A DNA stretch of 64,000 nucleotides from Bifidobacterium thermophilum (GCA_000741495.1 JGZV01000001.1:310001-374000); one strand, 5' to 3'; positions 17,623 to 28,039 are shown, numbered from the stretch's first letter. Notes: generated by a model not told the origin, from the sequence alone. Translations and numbers: made by a program.

Positions 17623-19443
17623 TTACTTGCCCAACAAGGCGGCCAGACGGTCGGCGATGGTCTGCGCAGCCGTATCGGCGGCGACGGCCTCGGAGTTCGA
17701 ACCGTCACGGTCACGCACCTCGATGGTGCCGTTGTTGACCGTGTCACGGCCGACGACAGCGACCAGCGGCACGCCAATCAGCTCGGCATCCTTGAACTTG
17801 ACACCCGGGGAGACCTTCTTGCGGTCGTCATACAGCACTTCGATGCCACGATCTTCAAGTTCGGCGACCAGCTTTTCGGCGGCGTCGAAGGCCTCGGCAT
17901 TCTTGCCGGTAGCGAGGACATGCACCTGGGCCGGGGCGATGACTGCAGGCCAGGCCAGACCCTTGTCGTCATGATGGGTTTCGGCGACGCAGGCGAGCAC
18001 GCGGCTGACGCCGATGCCGTAGCAGCCCATCCACACCGGGACGGCTTTGCCGTTCTGGTCGAGGACCTTCAGGCCAAGCGCGTTGGAATACTTGAGACCA
18101 AGCTGGAAGACCTGACCGATTTCCACGCCGCGTTCGAAGCTCAGCGGGCCGGAGCCGTCCGGGCTCATATCGCCATGGCGAACCTCGACGGCCTCGACAG
18201 TGCCGTCGGCGGTGAAATCACGGCCATACACAAGGTTGTAGTAGTCGACTTCATGTTCGTCGGCGCCGGTGAACCACGCGGAACCGTGGGCGATATGCGC
18301 GTCGACGAAATAGCGGATCGGGTGCTCGACACCGTGGGCCGCAGCCTGCGGGCCAAGGGCCATCGGGCCGATATAGCCGCGAACCAGCTCCGGATGTGCC
18401 TTCAAGTCATCCTCGGTCGCTTCCTCAATCTCGGCGGGGGTGAACTGGGCTTCCAGACGCTTCATATCGACAACGCGATCGCCGGGCACGCCGACGACCA
18501 CGAGTTCACGCCACGGCTTATCATGGTCGGCATCCTCAGGGTGTTTGACGGCGATGACCACGTTCTTCAGGATGTCACTCGCCTGCCACTGACGGCCGTC
18601 ACTGCGCGGATGGTCTGCATTGGCGCGCGCGACCATATCGTCGATGCTCATTGCGTCAGGGGTCGGGACCTTCTCGGCGGCAGGAGTGTCGGAATAATCC
18701 TCGACCGGCGGTTCCGGCGTGGTCAGCGCCTCGACGTTCCAAGCCTTGCCGGACGGGGCAAGCGCGAAGGTATCCTCGCCGATCGGCATCGGTGCGAGGA
18801 ACTCCTCGGACGCAGATCCGCCCATCGGGCCGGACATCGCGAACACCGGGACATATTTCAGGTCAAGACGGGTGAAGATGCGCTCGTAGGCGCCGCGCTC
18901 GTCCATATAGGCCTTGCGCATGCCCTCCTCGTCAACGGTGAAGGAGTAAGCGTCCTTCATGATGAACTCGCGGCCGCGAATCAGGCCGGCGCGCGGGCGG
19001 AACTCGTCGCGGTACTTGGTCTGGATCTGGTAGAGCGTCACCGGCAGGTCCTTGTACGAGGAGTACATGTCCTTGACCAGAAGGGTGAACATCTCCTCAT
19101 GCGTCGGGGCGAGCAGGTAATCCGCACCATGACGGTCCTTCAAACGGAAGATGTTCTCGCCGTACTCTTCCCAGCGGTGGGTCGCCTCGTACGGTTCACG
19201 GGGCAGCAGCGCCGGGAAATGCACTTCCTGGGCGCCGATGCCGTTGATTTCCTCACGGATGATTCCTTCGATCTTGTCGAGAACGCGCAGACCAAGCGGC
19301 AGCCACGTCCAGATGCCGGGGGCGGCTTTGCGGATGTATCCGGCGCGTTGCAGCAGTTTTGCGGAATCGACGTCCGCATCAGCGGGATCCTCACGCAGCG
19401 TGCGCAGGAACAGCGTAGACATACGAAGTGCTTTGGAACTCAT
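17623..19443 (-). CDS. proS: Prolyl-tRNA synthetase (bacterial type)
   Basis: 606 residues, class II synthetase of the long bacterial type. Motif 2 region [24 protein letters not shown] is clear, followed by an insertion (editing/INS) domain at ~225-400 and motif 3 GCYGIGVSR, then the C-terminal anticodon-binding domain ([33 protein letters not shown]). It charges tRNA-Pro. The start is taken at [16 protein letters not shown] seven codons later is an alternative and no strong ribosome site separates them. A plus-strand open frame covers most of this gene but is a shadow. Confidence 0.96.
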   Translation of the reverse strand: MSSKALRMSTLFLRTLREDPADADVDSAKLLQRAGYIRKAAPGIWTWLPLGLRVLDKIEGIIREEINGIGAQEVHFPALLPREPYEATHRWEEYGENIFRLKDRHGADYLLAPTHEEMFTLLVKDMYSSYKDLPVTLYQIQTKYRDEFRPRAGLIRGREFIMKDAYSFTVDEEGMRKAYMDERGAYERIFTRLDLKYVPVFAMSGPMGGSASEEFLAPMPIGEDTFALAPSGKAWNVEALTTPEPPVEDYSDTPAAEKVPTPDAMSIDDMVARANADHPRSDGRQWQASDILKNVVIAVKHPEDADHDKPWRELVVVGVPGDRVVDMKRLEAQFTPAEIEEATEDDLKAHPELVRGYIGPMALGPQAAAHGVEHPIRYFVDAHIAHGSAWFTGADEHEVDYYNLVYGRDFTADGTVEAVEVRHGDMSPDGSGPLSFERGVEIGQVFQLGLKYSNALGLKVLDQNGKAVPVWMGCYGIGVSRVLACVAETHHDDKGLAWPAVIAPAQVHVLATGKNAEAFDAAEKLVAELEDRGIEVLYDDRKKVSPGVKFKDAELIGVPLVAVVGRDTVNNGTIEVRDRDGSNSEAVAADTAAQTIADRLAALLGK

Positions 19444-19970
19444 GAATCCCAAGGTATTCGCGTTATGGGACATTATGGGCGGCAAGGCTTCGGCAGATAC
19501 GAAGCGATCCGAGGCGGTGCGGTGGCCGATAACGCCATGGGCGCCGCTGCCAAGCGTCACCGTATTCCATGGCAGACGAGGGAAATACCCCAGGACGATG
19601 CCCCAGTCTGAACACGATGCTCCAAGCGCCGGTGTCTATGGCCTCGCGCTTGAGATATGCCCGATGCGGCCTACACACAGCAACCGTCACTGATACGGGG
19701 ATGTCACGTTCCCGCGGCATCAGGGACTGGTTCGTGTTCATCCGCGGTGTTCTGCGGCGATCTGCGGTGCGACAGCCATGCGCCCGCCGCGAGAAATACC
19801 ACAATCCGGAATCGGGAATCTGGCTCAGGAATCCAGTCGAGCGGCCTGTACACTGTTCGCCCCGCTTGCTGATTGACCGTCTGCCGACGACGAGGCGCAT
19901 GAGCGCCGTATCCGAGCCGCCGTCTTCCCGTTAACCTCCGATCGATTGAATTCGGTGAATCAACCGACAT
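19444..19970. other. Long intergenic region without recognisable gene
   Basis: Open frames in the region upstream of proS are short and have no family resemblance. I looked for a T-box leader in front of proS and found none. Part of a 5' leader for proS must lie here. Confidence 0.5.
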
Positions 19971-19984
19971 CAACCAATTGGTTG
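19971..19984. promoter_or_regulatory. Perfect 14-base palindrome
   Basis: CAACCAATTGGTTG is a perfect palindrome about 60 bases upstream of the sugar-operon promoter. It could bind a second regulator or serve the divergent proS direction; function unknown. Confidence 0.35.
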
Positions 19985-20026
19985 TTATATCAACGATGAT
20001 TACGTTTGCATTAAAAAACGACACAC

Positions 20027-20071
20027 GTAAAACGTTTAACGTTTGCCGTTAAACGTTTAATGTTTTACAAT
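20027..20071 (+). promoter_or_regulatory. Sugar-operon promoter with two LacI-type operators
   Basis: -35 TTGCCG (20043-20048) and -10 TACAAT (20066-20071) are spaced by exactly 17 bases. The spacer contains the perfect palindrome TTAAACGTTTAA (20049-20060). A second AAACGTTT core lies at 20030-20037, 21 bases upstream, two helical turns away. The central CG palindrome is what LacI-family repressors bind, and a LacI gene is in the operon. The start codon follows about 130 bases downstream. Confidence 0.8.
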
Positions 20072-20204
20072 CGAGCGTGCGAACGGAAACCGACACAGGA
20101 GTCAGCAAGCAAGCAATACGAATCCGCTCCACAACAGCCTGTCAGTTGAATCCCAATCGGTTCCGCAGCACCACAAACAAATCATCATGTCGAAGGACAG
20201 AGAA

Positions 20205-21806
20205 ATGGCACGAAGAAGTGTACGGATGGCCATCGCGGCCATCGCAACGGCATCCATGCTCATCCCGCTCGCCGCATGCGGCGGAAGCGGCAAGGCGACC
20301 ACCGACGCCAACGGCAAACCGATCGTCACCATCCAAGTCAGGCGCAACGTCACCGACAACCCGATGAAGAAGACCCAGTATTCCAAGGATCTCGAAGCCG
20401 CCTGCGACTGCACGATCAACTGGCAGGAGATCAGCGACAACGCCTGGGGCCAGCAGAAGGCAGCCAAGATGGCTGCCGGTGACTTCCCCGACATCGGCCT
20501 GGCGTTGTACGACTCCACCGACGTCACCAAGTATTCCTCGCAGTTCGAAGACATGTCCAAGGACCTGTCCAAGCTGCCGAACGTCCAGAAGTTCTTCAAG
20601 GCGCAGCCCGATGCCAAGAAGTTCGCAGAAGACAACGGCCACCTGTACCTGCTCCCCTCCGATCGCGGCAAGGGCTACCGTGTCTCCGCCACGCATATGT
20701 TCATCAACAAGACCTGGCTCGACAAGCTCGGCCTGCCGGTCCCGACCACTTGGGGCGAGCTGAAGACCACGCTTGAGGCCTTCAAGACCAAGGATCCGAA
20801 CGGCAACGGCAAGGCCGATGAGGTCCCGATGAACATCCGCGGCTTGGGCTTCGGCCTGTGGAGCCCGTTGACGCTGATGAACTCCACCGGCTTGACGACC
20901 AGCTTCATGGGCGCCTCCGCATCCAGCCAAGGCTACTACGTCAAGAACGGTAAAGTGGCAAGCTACCTGACCTCTCCCGAACTCAAGGACACCATCAACT
21001 ACCTGCATTCGCTCATGGCCGACGGCCTGATTCCGAAGGACGCACTGACCCGCGACGCATCCAAGTACAACTCGCAAACCATCAGCGACGGCAAGACCGC
21101 CATCAGCGGTGTCACCTTCGGCTGGTCCAACTACTCGGAGTTCGGTGACAAGCTCGCCGATCAGTACATCACCCTCCCTCCGCTCAAGCAGAAGGCCTCC
21201 GACCCGGATTCCCAGGTCAAGTGGGATTACTCGCAGCCGGCAGCTGAATACGCCTACGTGCTCAGCCTCAACCCGAAGACCGCGAACAAGGATGCAGCGC
21301 TCAAGCTCATCAACGCGATGTACAGCGAAAAGCTCTCCGTCTCCGGCTTCTACGGCTCCATCCCGGATATCGTGACCGACAACGGCAACCACAAGTACAC
21401 CATCGACAAGGCCAAGGCCTACGCCGAGTATCCGGACACCCGCGCCGTCGCACTCCAGGATCGCTTCGCCGGCTGGATCCCCGATGACGTGACGATCGTC
21501 AACGACACCAACGCCGAGCAGGTCACCGCCAGCGACCAGGCCGTGCGCGAAACCATCAAGAAGAACGTCGACCCGGTCAAGGACGTCATCCCGATCTGGG
21601 TGCACCCGAGCAGCGAAGACATGGACACCCTGTCGAACAACAACACCGCGATCTTCAACTACACCGACAACCAGCTCGCCAAATGGGTGCAGAAGGGCGG
21701 CATCGACAGCGAGTGGAGCGACTACCTGAAGAAGGTCAAGGAGCCGACGCTCGGCCTCGAGACCAACATCAAGATTTGGCAGAAGTACTACGACAAGCAG
21801 GCCTGA
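20205..21806 (+). CDS. ABC transporter solute-binding lipoprotein (family 1, LplA-like)
   Basis: 533 residues. Signal peptide with lipobox LAAC at about 25-28, so it is anchored to the membrane outer face. The mature part has the family 1 solute-binding fold of the LplA/YtcQ group: MAAGDFPDIG early, a DRGKGYRV region, then INKTWLDKLGLPVPTTWGEL. It captures a carbohydrate for the two permeases downstream. The nearby GH32 gene suggests a fructan or sucrose-related oligosaccharide (inference). The start MARRSV is chosen because AAGGA lies 7 bases upstream; an ATG six codons earlier has none. Confidence 0.9.
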   Translation: MARRSVRMAIAAIATASMLIPLAACGGSGKATTDANGKPIVTIQVRRNVTDNPMKKTQYSKDLEAACDCTINWQEISDNAWGQQKAAKMAAGDFPDIGLALYDSTDVTKYSSQFEDMSKDLSKLPNVQKFFKAQPDAKKFAEDNGHLYLLPSDRGKGYRVSATHMFINKTWLDKLGLPVPTTWGELKTTLEAFKTKDPNGNGKADEVPMNIRGLGFGLWSPLTLMNSTGLTTSFMGASASSQGYYVKNGKVASYLTSPELKDTINYLHSLMADGLIPKDALTRDASKYNSQTISDGKTAISGVTFGWSNYSEFGDKLADQYITLPPLKQKASDPDSQVKWDYSQPAAEYAYVLSLNPKTANKDAALKLINAMYSEKLSVSGFYGSIPDIVTDNGNHKYTIDKAKAYAEYPDTRAVALQDRFAGWIPDDVTIVNDTNAEQVTASDQAVRETIKKNVDPVKDVIPIWVHPSSEDMDTLSNNNTAIFNYTDNQLAKWVQKGGIDSEWSDYLKKVKEPTLGLETNIKIWQKYYDKQA

Positions 21807-21835
21807 GCCTCTCGTAGACTGCCGATCAGGCGGAT

Positions 21836-21891
21836 TCCGCGGGGCGCATGACGTAAGCGACGTAGGCATCGCGCCCCATGCGCCCCGCGGA
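21836..21891 (+). terminator. Hairpin after the binding-protein gene
   Basis: A 14-base stem (21836-21849 with 21878-21891) lies 30 bases after the binding-protein stop and before the permease genes. Such hairpins often raise binding-protein mRNA relative to permease mRNA by partial termination or 3' end protection. Confidence 0.65.
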
Positions 21892-21935
21892 CACACCGCA
21901 CAACAACAACAAGACTTACCCATGATTCCTTGAAC

Positions 21936-21960
21936 GGTGGAGGAGCTGAGCTCCTCCACC
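21936..21960. repeat. 25-base near-perfect palindrome before the permease genes
   Basis: Twelve bases starting GGTGGAGG pair with twelve ending CCTCCACC across a single central base. It could be a second mRNA hairpin or an operator-like site, 95 bases upstream of the first permease start. Confidence 0.55.
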
Positions 21961-22055
21961 ACCTCCTCTTGTAGACGCCTCGCGGCCACAGAACAAGCAG
22001 GTTCACAGCCGTCACACGTCACCCGGCCGATACACCAACAACATTTGGAGCTAGC

Positions 22056-23045
22056 ATGACCACGCCATCAATCACCGCAGCGGCGGCTCCGTCGGCACCA
22101 GCCACCCGACAGCCATACGCCGCTGAACCGAATACACAGAAGAAACCCAACATCATCGACAAGCTCGCGCGCCACTTCAGCCGCTACTGGGAGCTGTGGG
22201 TGCTCAGCGCGCCGGCCCTCATCTTCGTGGCGGTCTTCGCTTACGTGCCGATGTGGGGTATCCAGCTCGCCTTCCGCAAGTTCGACCCGGACAAGGGCCT
22301 GACCGGCGGCGACTGGGTGGGCTTCTACTACTTCAAGCAGTTCTTCCACTCCCCGCTGTTCGGCGAAATCATGGGCAACACGATCCGCATCAGCCTGTGG
22401 ACCCTGGTGATGGGCTTCATCTTCCCGATCATCCTCGCCCTGCTGATCAACCAGATCCATTCCAGCAAGGTCAAGGGTTTCGTCCAGACCGTCACCTACA
22501 TGCCGCACTTCATCTCCATCGTGGTCATCGTCTCGATGCTCAACATCTTCTTGACCCCGGGAAGCGGCATCATCGGCCGTTTCCTCGGTCCGGAAAGCGT
22601 GATGGGCAACCCGAAGGCGATCACCTCGGTCTACTGGATCTCCGAAGTCTGGCAGCACTGCGGATGGAACTCCATCATCTACCTGGCCGCCCTCGCCGGC
22701 GTGGACACCTCCCTGTACGAAGCCGCGAAGATCGACGGCGCCGGCCGCTGGCAGCTCATCCGCAACGTGGATATCCCCGCAATCATGCCGACCGCTTCAA
22801 TCCTGCTGATCCTGAGCATGGGCAGTGTGCTCAACGTCGGCTTCGACAAGATCTTCCTGATGCAGAACTCGCTGAACCTGCCGGCCACCGAGGTCATCTC
22901 GACCTACACCTACAAGATCGGTATTCTCAACAGCCAGTTCTCGTATTCCACGGCCATCGGCCTGTTCAACACGGTCATCAACTTCATCTTCCTGATCACG
23001 GCGAACGCGATCTCCAAGAGAATCTCCGAAACCAGCATTTTCTAG
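22056..23045 (+). CDS. ABC sugar permease (LplB-like)
   Basis: 329 residues with an N-terminal ~45-residue cytoplasmic tail and six membrane helices. The inner-membrane permease signature EAAKIDGAGRWQLIRNVDIP (about 225-245) is the ATPase-coupling loop. It forms the channel heterodimer with the next permease. GGAG precedes the ATG. The LplB/C type generally imports di- and oligosaccharides. No ATPase gene is present in this operon. Confidence 0.93.
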   Translation: MTTPSITAAAAPSAPATRQPYAAEPNTQKKPNIIDKLARHFSRYWELWVLSAPALIFVAVFAYVPMWGIQLAFRKFDPDKGLTGGDWVGFYYFKQFFHSPLFGEIMGNTIRISLWTLVMGFIFPIILALLINQIHSSKVKGFVQTVTYMPHFISIVVIVSMLNIFLTPGSGIIGRFLGPESVMGNPKAITSVYWISEVWQHCGWNSIIYLAALAGVDTSLYEAAKIDGAGRWQLIRNVDIPAIMPTASILLILSMGSVLNVGFDKIFLMQNSLNLPATEVISTYTYKIGILNSQFSYSTAIGLFNTVINFIFLITANAISKRISETSIF

Positions 23046-23054
23046 GAGCCAACC

Positions 23055-23996
23055 ATGTCAGCAGCAACAGCAGTGCCCGCACCAAAGACTTCGGGCGACG
23101 AAATCCCCTGGAACAAGCATCAGCGTCAGCATCTGACCCCTGGCGACTGGGTGGCAAGCATCATCATCTACGGGCTCATCGCCCTGGCGGTAATCGCCGT
23201 GATCTACCCGCTGTGGTTCGTCATCGTCGCGTCCTTCTCCGACCCGAACAAGGTCGCGGCCGGCGATGTCTTCCTCCTGCCGAAGGGCATCACCTTCGTG
23301 GGTTACGCCAAGGTCTTCGCCAACGCCCGCATCTGGCGCGGCTATCTGAACACCATCATCTACTCAGTAGTCGGTACGGCGGTGAACCTCGCCGTAACCA
23401 TTCCTTGCGCGTTCGCGCTCTCCCGTAAGGAATTCAAGCCCCGCCGCGTGATTCTCTTCCTGTTCACCGTCACGATGTTCATCAGCGGCGGCCTGATCCC
23501 GAACTACTTGCTGTACAAGCAGCTCGGCCTGCTCAACTCGATGTGGGTGTTCATCCTCCCGGGCGCCGTCAGCGTGTACAACGTAATCGTGGCCCGCTCC
23601 TTCTTCGAGACCTCGATCCCTGAAGAACTGTTCGAAGCAGCCCAGCTTGACGGCGAAAGCTACCTCGGCTACTTCTTCAAGATCGTCATCCCGCTGAGCT
23701 CCGCGATTCTCGCCGTCATCGGCCTGTACTACTTCGTGGGCCACTGGAACGACTTCATGACAGGCTTGATCTTCATCACCGATGACGACAAGCAGCCGTT
23801 GCAGGTCGTACTCCAGCAGCTCCTGCTCGTCGCGCAAGGCACCGCAACCAACGTGGATGCCGCCGCCCAGCAGCAGGCCGCCGACCAGATCAAGTTCGGT
23901 ATCATCATCGTCTCGACCCTGCCGCTCATGATCATCTATCCGTTCTTGCAGAAGTACTTCAACAAGGGCGTGATGCTCGGAGCGGTCAAGGGCTGA
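23055..23996 (+). CDS. ABC sugar permease (LplC-like)
   Basis: 313 residues and six membrane helices. The coupling loop is EAAQLDGESYLGYFFKIVIP (about 195-215). It begins 9 bases after the previous permease stop, so both are translated from one message. The last residues (KYFNKGVMLGAVKG) match the family end. It pairs with the LplB-like subunit. Confidence 0.93.
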   Translation: MSAATAVPAPKTSGDEIPWNKHQRQHLTPGDWVASIIIYGLIALAVIAVIYPLWFVIVASFSDPNKVAAGDVFLLPKGITFVGYAKVFANARIWRGYLNTIIYSVVGTAVNLAVTIPCAFALSRKEFKPRRVILFLFTVTMFISGGLIPNYLLYKQLGLLNSMWVFILPGAVSVYNVIVARSFFETSIPEELFEAAQLDGESYLGYFFKIVIPLSSAILAVIGLYYFVGHWNDFMTGLIFITDDDKQPLQVVLQQLLLVAQGTATNVDAAAQQQAADQIKFGIIIVSTLPLMIIYPFLQKYFNKGVMLGAVKG

Positions 23997-24126
23997 GGCC
24001 CGCACACTTGCCGGGGTGCCGTTATCCCCTTTGCGGCATCCCGGCGATTCTCTCACACCGCGGGTCCGGCAGACACACCGCCACCAATGCCGAAAACCCG
24101 CACCCGGCTTGACTTGAAGGAGAGTC

Positions 24127-24828
24127 ATGTTACGCTCATTCGCCCTAGGATACGAACGCTTCTGCCGCGTCGTGCTCATGATTGCGGTCACCCACGTGAC
24201 GTTCCTCGTCCACACCTTGATGGGTGTCGTCATCATCGGCCTGTTCCCCTCGATTTCCGCCACGTACACGACGTATCGCACCTGGCTGCTCAGCGAGGAC
24301 CACAGCTGGAGCATCCGCGAAACCTGGACCGTTTTCCACCGCGCATGGAAGGACGACCTGGCCGGGGCGAACCGCTTCGGCTGGCCGCAAGCGCTGCTGT
24401 GGGCTCTGCTGATCTTCGACTACTGGGTGGTGAACTTCCATGACGCCGGCAAGCTCGGATACGCCAGCGCCGGTGTCCTGCTCATCGGCATCGTGTTCTA
24501 CGGTCTGTTTTCGAGCCTGTCTTGGGCACTGAAAGCCAATTTCGACGAATCCGGATGGTGGATCACACGCATGACCTTGCAGATGGTCATCGCACGTCCG
24601 CTGTGCAGCCTGTGCCTGACCATCCTGTTCATCCTCACGGTATGCTCGTGGATGACATGGCCAGGCCTTATCCCGGCGTTCGGGGTAGCATTGCCCGTGT
24701 TCTTCGTCATGATGGTCGTCGGCAAGCTCGGCAAAGTCCCGGGCATGACCCGGCCGGAAAATGAAGGCGAAAGCACCAACGATGGTTCCCGTCTGCTCAT
24801 GCAGGCGACCGGAACGGCAAACAAGTAA
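24127..24828 (+). CDS. DUF624 (YesL-like) membrane protein
   Basis: 233 residues with five or six predicted membrane helices and the DUF624 pattern: Phe/Leu-rich first helix, GLFPSISATYTTYR-type loop, then paired helices. YesL proteins are regularly encoded with LplABC-type sugar importers and are thought to help the transporter, but their function is unproved. A purine-rich site (GGAGAGTC) precedes the ATG. It is followed 9 bases later by the lacI gene. Confidence 0.85.
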   Translation: MLRSFALGYERFCRVVLMIAVTHVTFLVHTLMGVVIIGLFPSISATYTTYRTWLLSEDHSWSIRETWTVFHRAWKDDLAGANRFGWPQALLWALLIFDYWVVNFHDAGKLGYASAGVLLIGIVFYGLFSSLSWALKANFDESGWWITRMTLQMVIARPLCSLCLTILFILTVCSWMTWPGLIPAFGVALPVFFVMMVVGKLGKVPGMTRPENEGESTNDGSRLLMQATGTANK

Positions 24829-24837
24829 GGAGCACAC

Positions 24838-25899
24838 ATGGTATCCCTCAAAGATATCGCCAAACAGGCAGGTGTCTCCGTCTGCGCCGTCTCCCTCGTG
24901 CTCAACGGCAAGTACAAGAACCGCGTGAGCGACGCCACCGCGCAAATCATCCGTGACACGGCATCTTCGCTCAACTACGAGCCGAATATGCTGGCGCGTA
25001 CGCTGAAGACCAACAAGTCGCACACCTTGGGTTTCGTCACTGACGAGATCATCACCACGCCTTTGGCAGTGCGCATCATGCTCGGCGCACAGGAAGCAGC
25101 CCGCAAGCTCGGCTACATCCTGATCACCATGAACACGAACAACGACAAGGCTCTGGAACGGCAGGAAATCGCTACACTCAAGCGATACCATGCCGACGGG
25201 TTCCTGTACGCGTTCATGTATCACCGTGTGGTGGACGTGCCGGCGACCTTGCGCTCCATGCCGACCATCGTGGTGGACGCCGAGGACGCGAAGCACGACC
25301 TGCCATCGATCTACCCTGACGAGTTCGGCATCGGATATGACGCGACCAACCGGCTCATCGCAGCAGGCTGCCGCCGGATTGCGTATTTCGGGTCCGAATC
25401 GGGAATCGTCGCCCAGCCCAAGCGTCTGGCAGGGTATCACAAGGCGTTGCAGGACGCCGGTTTGCAGGACGATCCGCAGCTGGTGGTCGGCGCGACCGAA
25501 CATGTGAACGCCGATGAACGCGCACTCGAGCTGCTCAAAGGCCCCAAACCCGATGGGGTGTTCTGCTTCAACGACATCCGTGCCACGTCGATGTACGCCG
25601 CGGCGAACGACCTCGGGCTGACCATCGGCAAAGACGTCTCCATCGTCAGCGTCGACAACCTGCCCAATATCACCGACGTAATCCGCCCGGCACTGACGAC
25701 TATCGAATTGCCTCATTACGAGATGGGATTCGAGGCGGTTCGTCAGCTCGTGTCGATGATCGAGCAGCGGGACATTCCGGATATCAAGCCCGACCAGATT
25801 TTTCGTTCAACGTTTGAAACCAAGGATACGTTCACGACAATCCGCGGGTCGATCATTGAGCGCAACTCCGTCCGCGGCGCGGCCTCAGAGCGTCAGTGA
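24838..25899 (+). CDS. LacI-family transcriptional regulator
   Basis: 353 residues. The N-terminal helix-turn-helix and hinge are classic (SLKDIAKQAGVSVCAVSLVLNG, then NYEPNMLARTL with the hinge Leu/Ala). Residues ~65-340 are the periplasmic-binding-protein-like effector domain. It lies between the transporter genes and the GH32 gene, so it most likely represses this operon through the AAACGTTT sites at 20030-20060, with a sugar as inducer (inference). AAGGAG precedes the ATG. Confidence 0.93.
   Translation: MVSLKDIAKQAGVSVCAVSLVLNGKYKNRVSDATAQIIRDTASSLNYEPNMLARTLKTNKSHTLGFVTDEIITTPLAVRIMLGAQEAARKLGYILITMNTNNDKALERQEIATLKRYHADGFLYAFMYHRVVDVPATLRSMPTIVVDAEDAKHDLPSIYPDEFGIGYDATNRLIAAGCRRIAYFGSESGIVAQPKRLAGYHKALQDAGLQDDPQLVVGATEHVNADERALELLKGPKPDGVFCFNDIRATSMYAAANDLGLTIGKDVSIVSVDNLPNITDVIRPALTTIELPHYEMGFEAVRQLVSMIEQRDIPDIKPDQIFRSTFETKDTFTTIRGSIIERNSVRGAASERQ
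25806..25818. promoter_or_regulatory. Operator-like palindrome inside the end of lacI
   Basis: TTCAACGTTTGAA (five-base arms around CGT) shares the AACGTTT core with the upstream operators and lies about 290 bases before the GH32 start. It may be a further LacI site or chance. Confidence 0.35.
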
Positions 25900-26110
25900 C
25901 GGCAGTGCACAGCGCTGAACGGTGAGGGAACGGGAATCCAGGGTTTGCCGTCATACGGACGGTCCGCCCTGACTTCTCTCTCTCCCCCGGCGCTGTGATG
26001 CCCACCAACGATCACGGTACCGATCCGAATCGCGATCAACCACGGGCATGATCTGAGCGAGACGCCCCAACAAACTTTCCAACCAACAACCATCATTGCA
26101 AAGGAGCATC

Positions 26111-28039
26111 ATGCTTCCCACAACCCAAACCACCAACGCGCACATCGCTACCGGCGACTACACACGCCTCGACCTGTTCGTCGAGCGCACGGACGATGGC
26201 GCCTCAGTCGCCCTGACCCGTTCCAGCAACGGGGACACCCTCGCGTTTGCCGCAATGCCGAAGCTTGAGGACCGTCATCACTTCCAGTTCGACGTGCCCT
26301 CCGACACAGATCTGGACATTCGCATCAATCAGGCCGTCTGCCGTTTCGGCTATCTGAGCGAAAGCGGCAATGATTTGGACAACGGCATCCAGTATGTCAA
26401 TCTCGATCCCGATTTCGTCCAGTGGGACACTCTGCCGGACACGGAAAGCATCTACCGCCAGCCGGAACGCACGGCTTCCCATTTCGAGCCGATCGCGCAC
26501 TGGATGAACGACCCGAACGGCCTGTGCGAGTTCAAGGGACGCTACCACCTGTTCTATCAGTTCAACCCGTACGGATGGGGCTGGGACTGCATGCACTGGG
26601 GTCATGCGGTCAGCCGTGACCTGGTGCATTGGACCCACCTGCCAATCGCGCTGGAACCGCAGCCCGAGTTCGCCACCGACCATACGCTGACCGGCGGCGC
26701 ATTCTCCGGCTCGGCCATCCCAGTCGATCAGGATGGCTATCCGTGCAACGGCGAGAACGCCGACGCCATCCGCTTCATGCTCACCCGCCACACCGAAACG
26801 CGCGGGGATGAACACTCCGTCGAGGAATACCAGACTACCTGTCTGAGCCACGACGGCATCCACTTCGAGGTGGAGACCCCGTGCATCACACGCCCCACCC
26901 CGAGTATGGGACTTGATTTCCGCGACCCGAAAATTGAAACCAACCTGCCCATCCATGAGGCGGATGGGGGACGCGCCTGGATTGTGACCGCCACCAACCT
27001 GCCGGTCGATGAATTCCACAAGGACGCCCCCGCCGGCATCAGTCGCGACACCACGAACGGCTGGTTCGCCACCTACCCGATGGGCAAGCCTGCGGAGGCT
27101 GCCGCCAATGAGGCGACCGTCCCCGCCATCGCGCTGTTCTCCACGAAACTGCCGGTACAACGCACCTCCGTGTGGCGGTACGACGGCCCTGTTCTCGCCG
27201 ATTTCGGCCATCAGATTGCACGCACTTACGAATGCCCGGATCTGTTCGCACTCGACGGCTCCACGGTGGCATGCGGGGCAATCATGCACTACCGCGACAA
27301 GCAAGGGCGTTTCCAGCCGGTGCGCTGGTACGTGGGCGACCTGCACGATGAAGGCGAAGGCCCGCGTCTCGAGGTCAAGTCCAGCGACTGGTGCGATTTC
27401 GGGCTTGGTTACTATGCGACGCAGAGCTTCCGTGACGATCAGGACCGCCGAATCGTCTTCGGGTGGATCGTCGACCATGCCGGCGTGCGCCGTGAAGGCC
27501 CCTGCCGCGCCAACGGCATCATGTCGCTGCCGCGTGAACTCCACGTGGCTGACGGCCGCTTGACGGGCAAGCCCATCAAGGAAGTCTATGACAATGTCAT
27601 CGGCGCTCCGGTAGCGGTCAGCACCGCTGCCGGAGCCACGCCGGATTCCCGCCTGTGGTCCGCCACCAGCCCCGATGACACGTATTACGCCAATATCACG
27701 CTTGACGACGACGCTGATTTCACGCTGACCATCGCTCGCAACCCCGGCATTGACGGAGCTGAAGATGACAGCCTGCGTCTGGTGCGCGAGAACGGCGTGA
27801 CCCGGCTGGTCACCCGCGGCCAGGGCGGATTCGACAAGAACGACTATGACAGCGGCATCCAGCAGGTGCGACATGTCGAAGTGTTCTTCGACCATCAGGT
27901 CGCCGAGGTGTTTCTCAATGACGGCCAAGCGGCAGGCACCATGCTGTTCCAGGCCGCCGACCCGCAGGTGAGCATGTCCCTTGAGGCTCGCGGTGGTGTG
28001 GACCGTTGCGAGGTGAATGCGCTCAACACCATCTGGTGA
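26111..28039 (+). CDS. GH32 beta-fructofuranosidase (fructan/sucrose hydrolase)
   Basis: 642 residues. The catalytic nucleophile Asp is in WMNDPNG (about residue 134), the transition-state stabiliser in FRDPK (about 275), and the acid/base Glu in YECPD (about 377). An N-terminal ~120-residue beta-rich region precedes the five-blade propeller and a C-terminal beta-sandwich follows (~480-642). No signal peptide, so it acts in the cytoplasm on imported fructo-oligosaccharide, sucrose or kestose. The start is the ATG at 26111, with AAAGGAG 4 bases upstream. Transcribed with the LacI-ABC genes or from its own promoter in the 210-base gap. Confidence 0.95.
   Translation: MLPTTQTTNAHIATGDYTRLDLFVERTDDGASVALTRSSNGDTLAFAAMPKLEDRHHFQFDVPSDTDLDIRINQAVCRFGYLSESGNDLDNGIQYVNLDPDFVQWDTLPDTESIYRQPERTASHFEPIAHWMNDPNGLCEFKGRYHLFYQFNPYGWGWDCMHWGHAVSRDLVHWTHLPIALEPQPEFATDHTLTGGAFSGSAIPVDQDGYPCNGENADAIRFMLTRHTETRGDEHSVEEYQTTCLSHDGIHFEVETPCITRPTPSMGLDFRDPKIETNLPIHEADGGRAWIVTATNLPVDEFHKDAPAGISRDTTNGWFATYPMGKPAEAAANEATVPAIALFSTKLPVQRTSVWRYDGPVLADFGHQIARTYECPDLFALDGSTVACGAIMHYRDKQGRFQPVRWYVGDLHDEGEGPRLEVKSSDWCDFGLGYYATQSFRDDQDRRIVFGWIVDHAGVRREGPCRANGIMSLPRELHVADGRLTGKPIKEVYDNVIGAPVAVSTAAGATPDSRLWSATSPDDTYYANITLDDDADFTLTIARNPGIDGAEDDSLRLVRENGVTRLVTRGQGGFDKNDYDSGIQQVRHVEVFFDHQVAEVFLNDGQAAGTMLFQAADPQVSMSLEARGGVDRCEVNALNTIW

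Noticed and set aside
17506-19611. Long plus-strand open frame opposite proS
   Set aside because: The minus-strand proS reading frame has clear synthetase motifs; the opposite frame is a high-GC shadow.
19444-19970. T-box leader for proS
   Set aside because: No T-box sequence or terminator/antiterminator pair seen on the minus strand.
20142-22022. Long minus-strand open frame opposite the binding protein
   Set aside because: Val/Gly/Arg-rich shadow of the lipoprotein gene.
24145-25716. Long minus-strand open frame opposite DUF624 and lacI
   Set aside because: It spans two real genes and the gap between them, with no family motif.
26204-27928. Long minus-strand open frame opposite GH32
   Set aside because: Shadow of the GH32 gene, whose catalytic motifs are clear.
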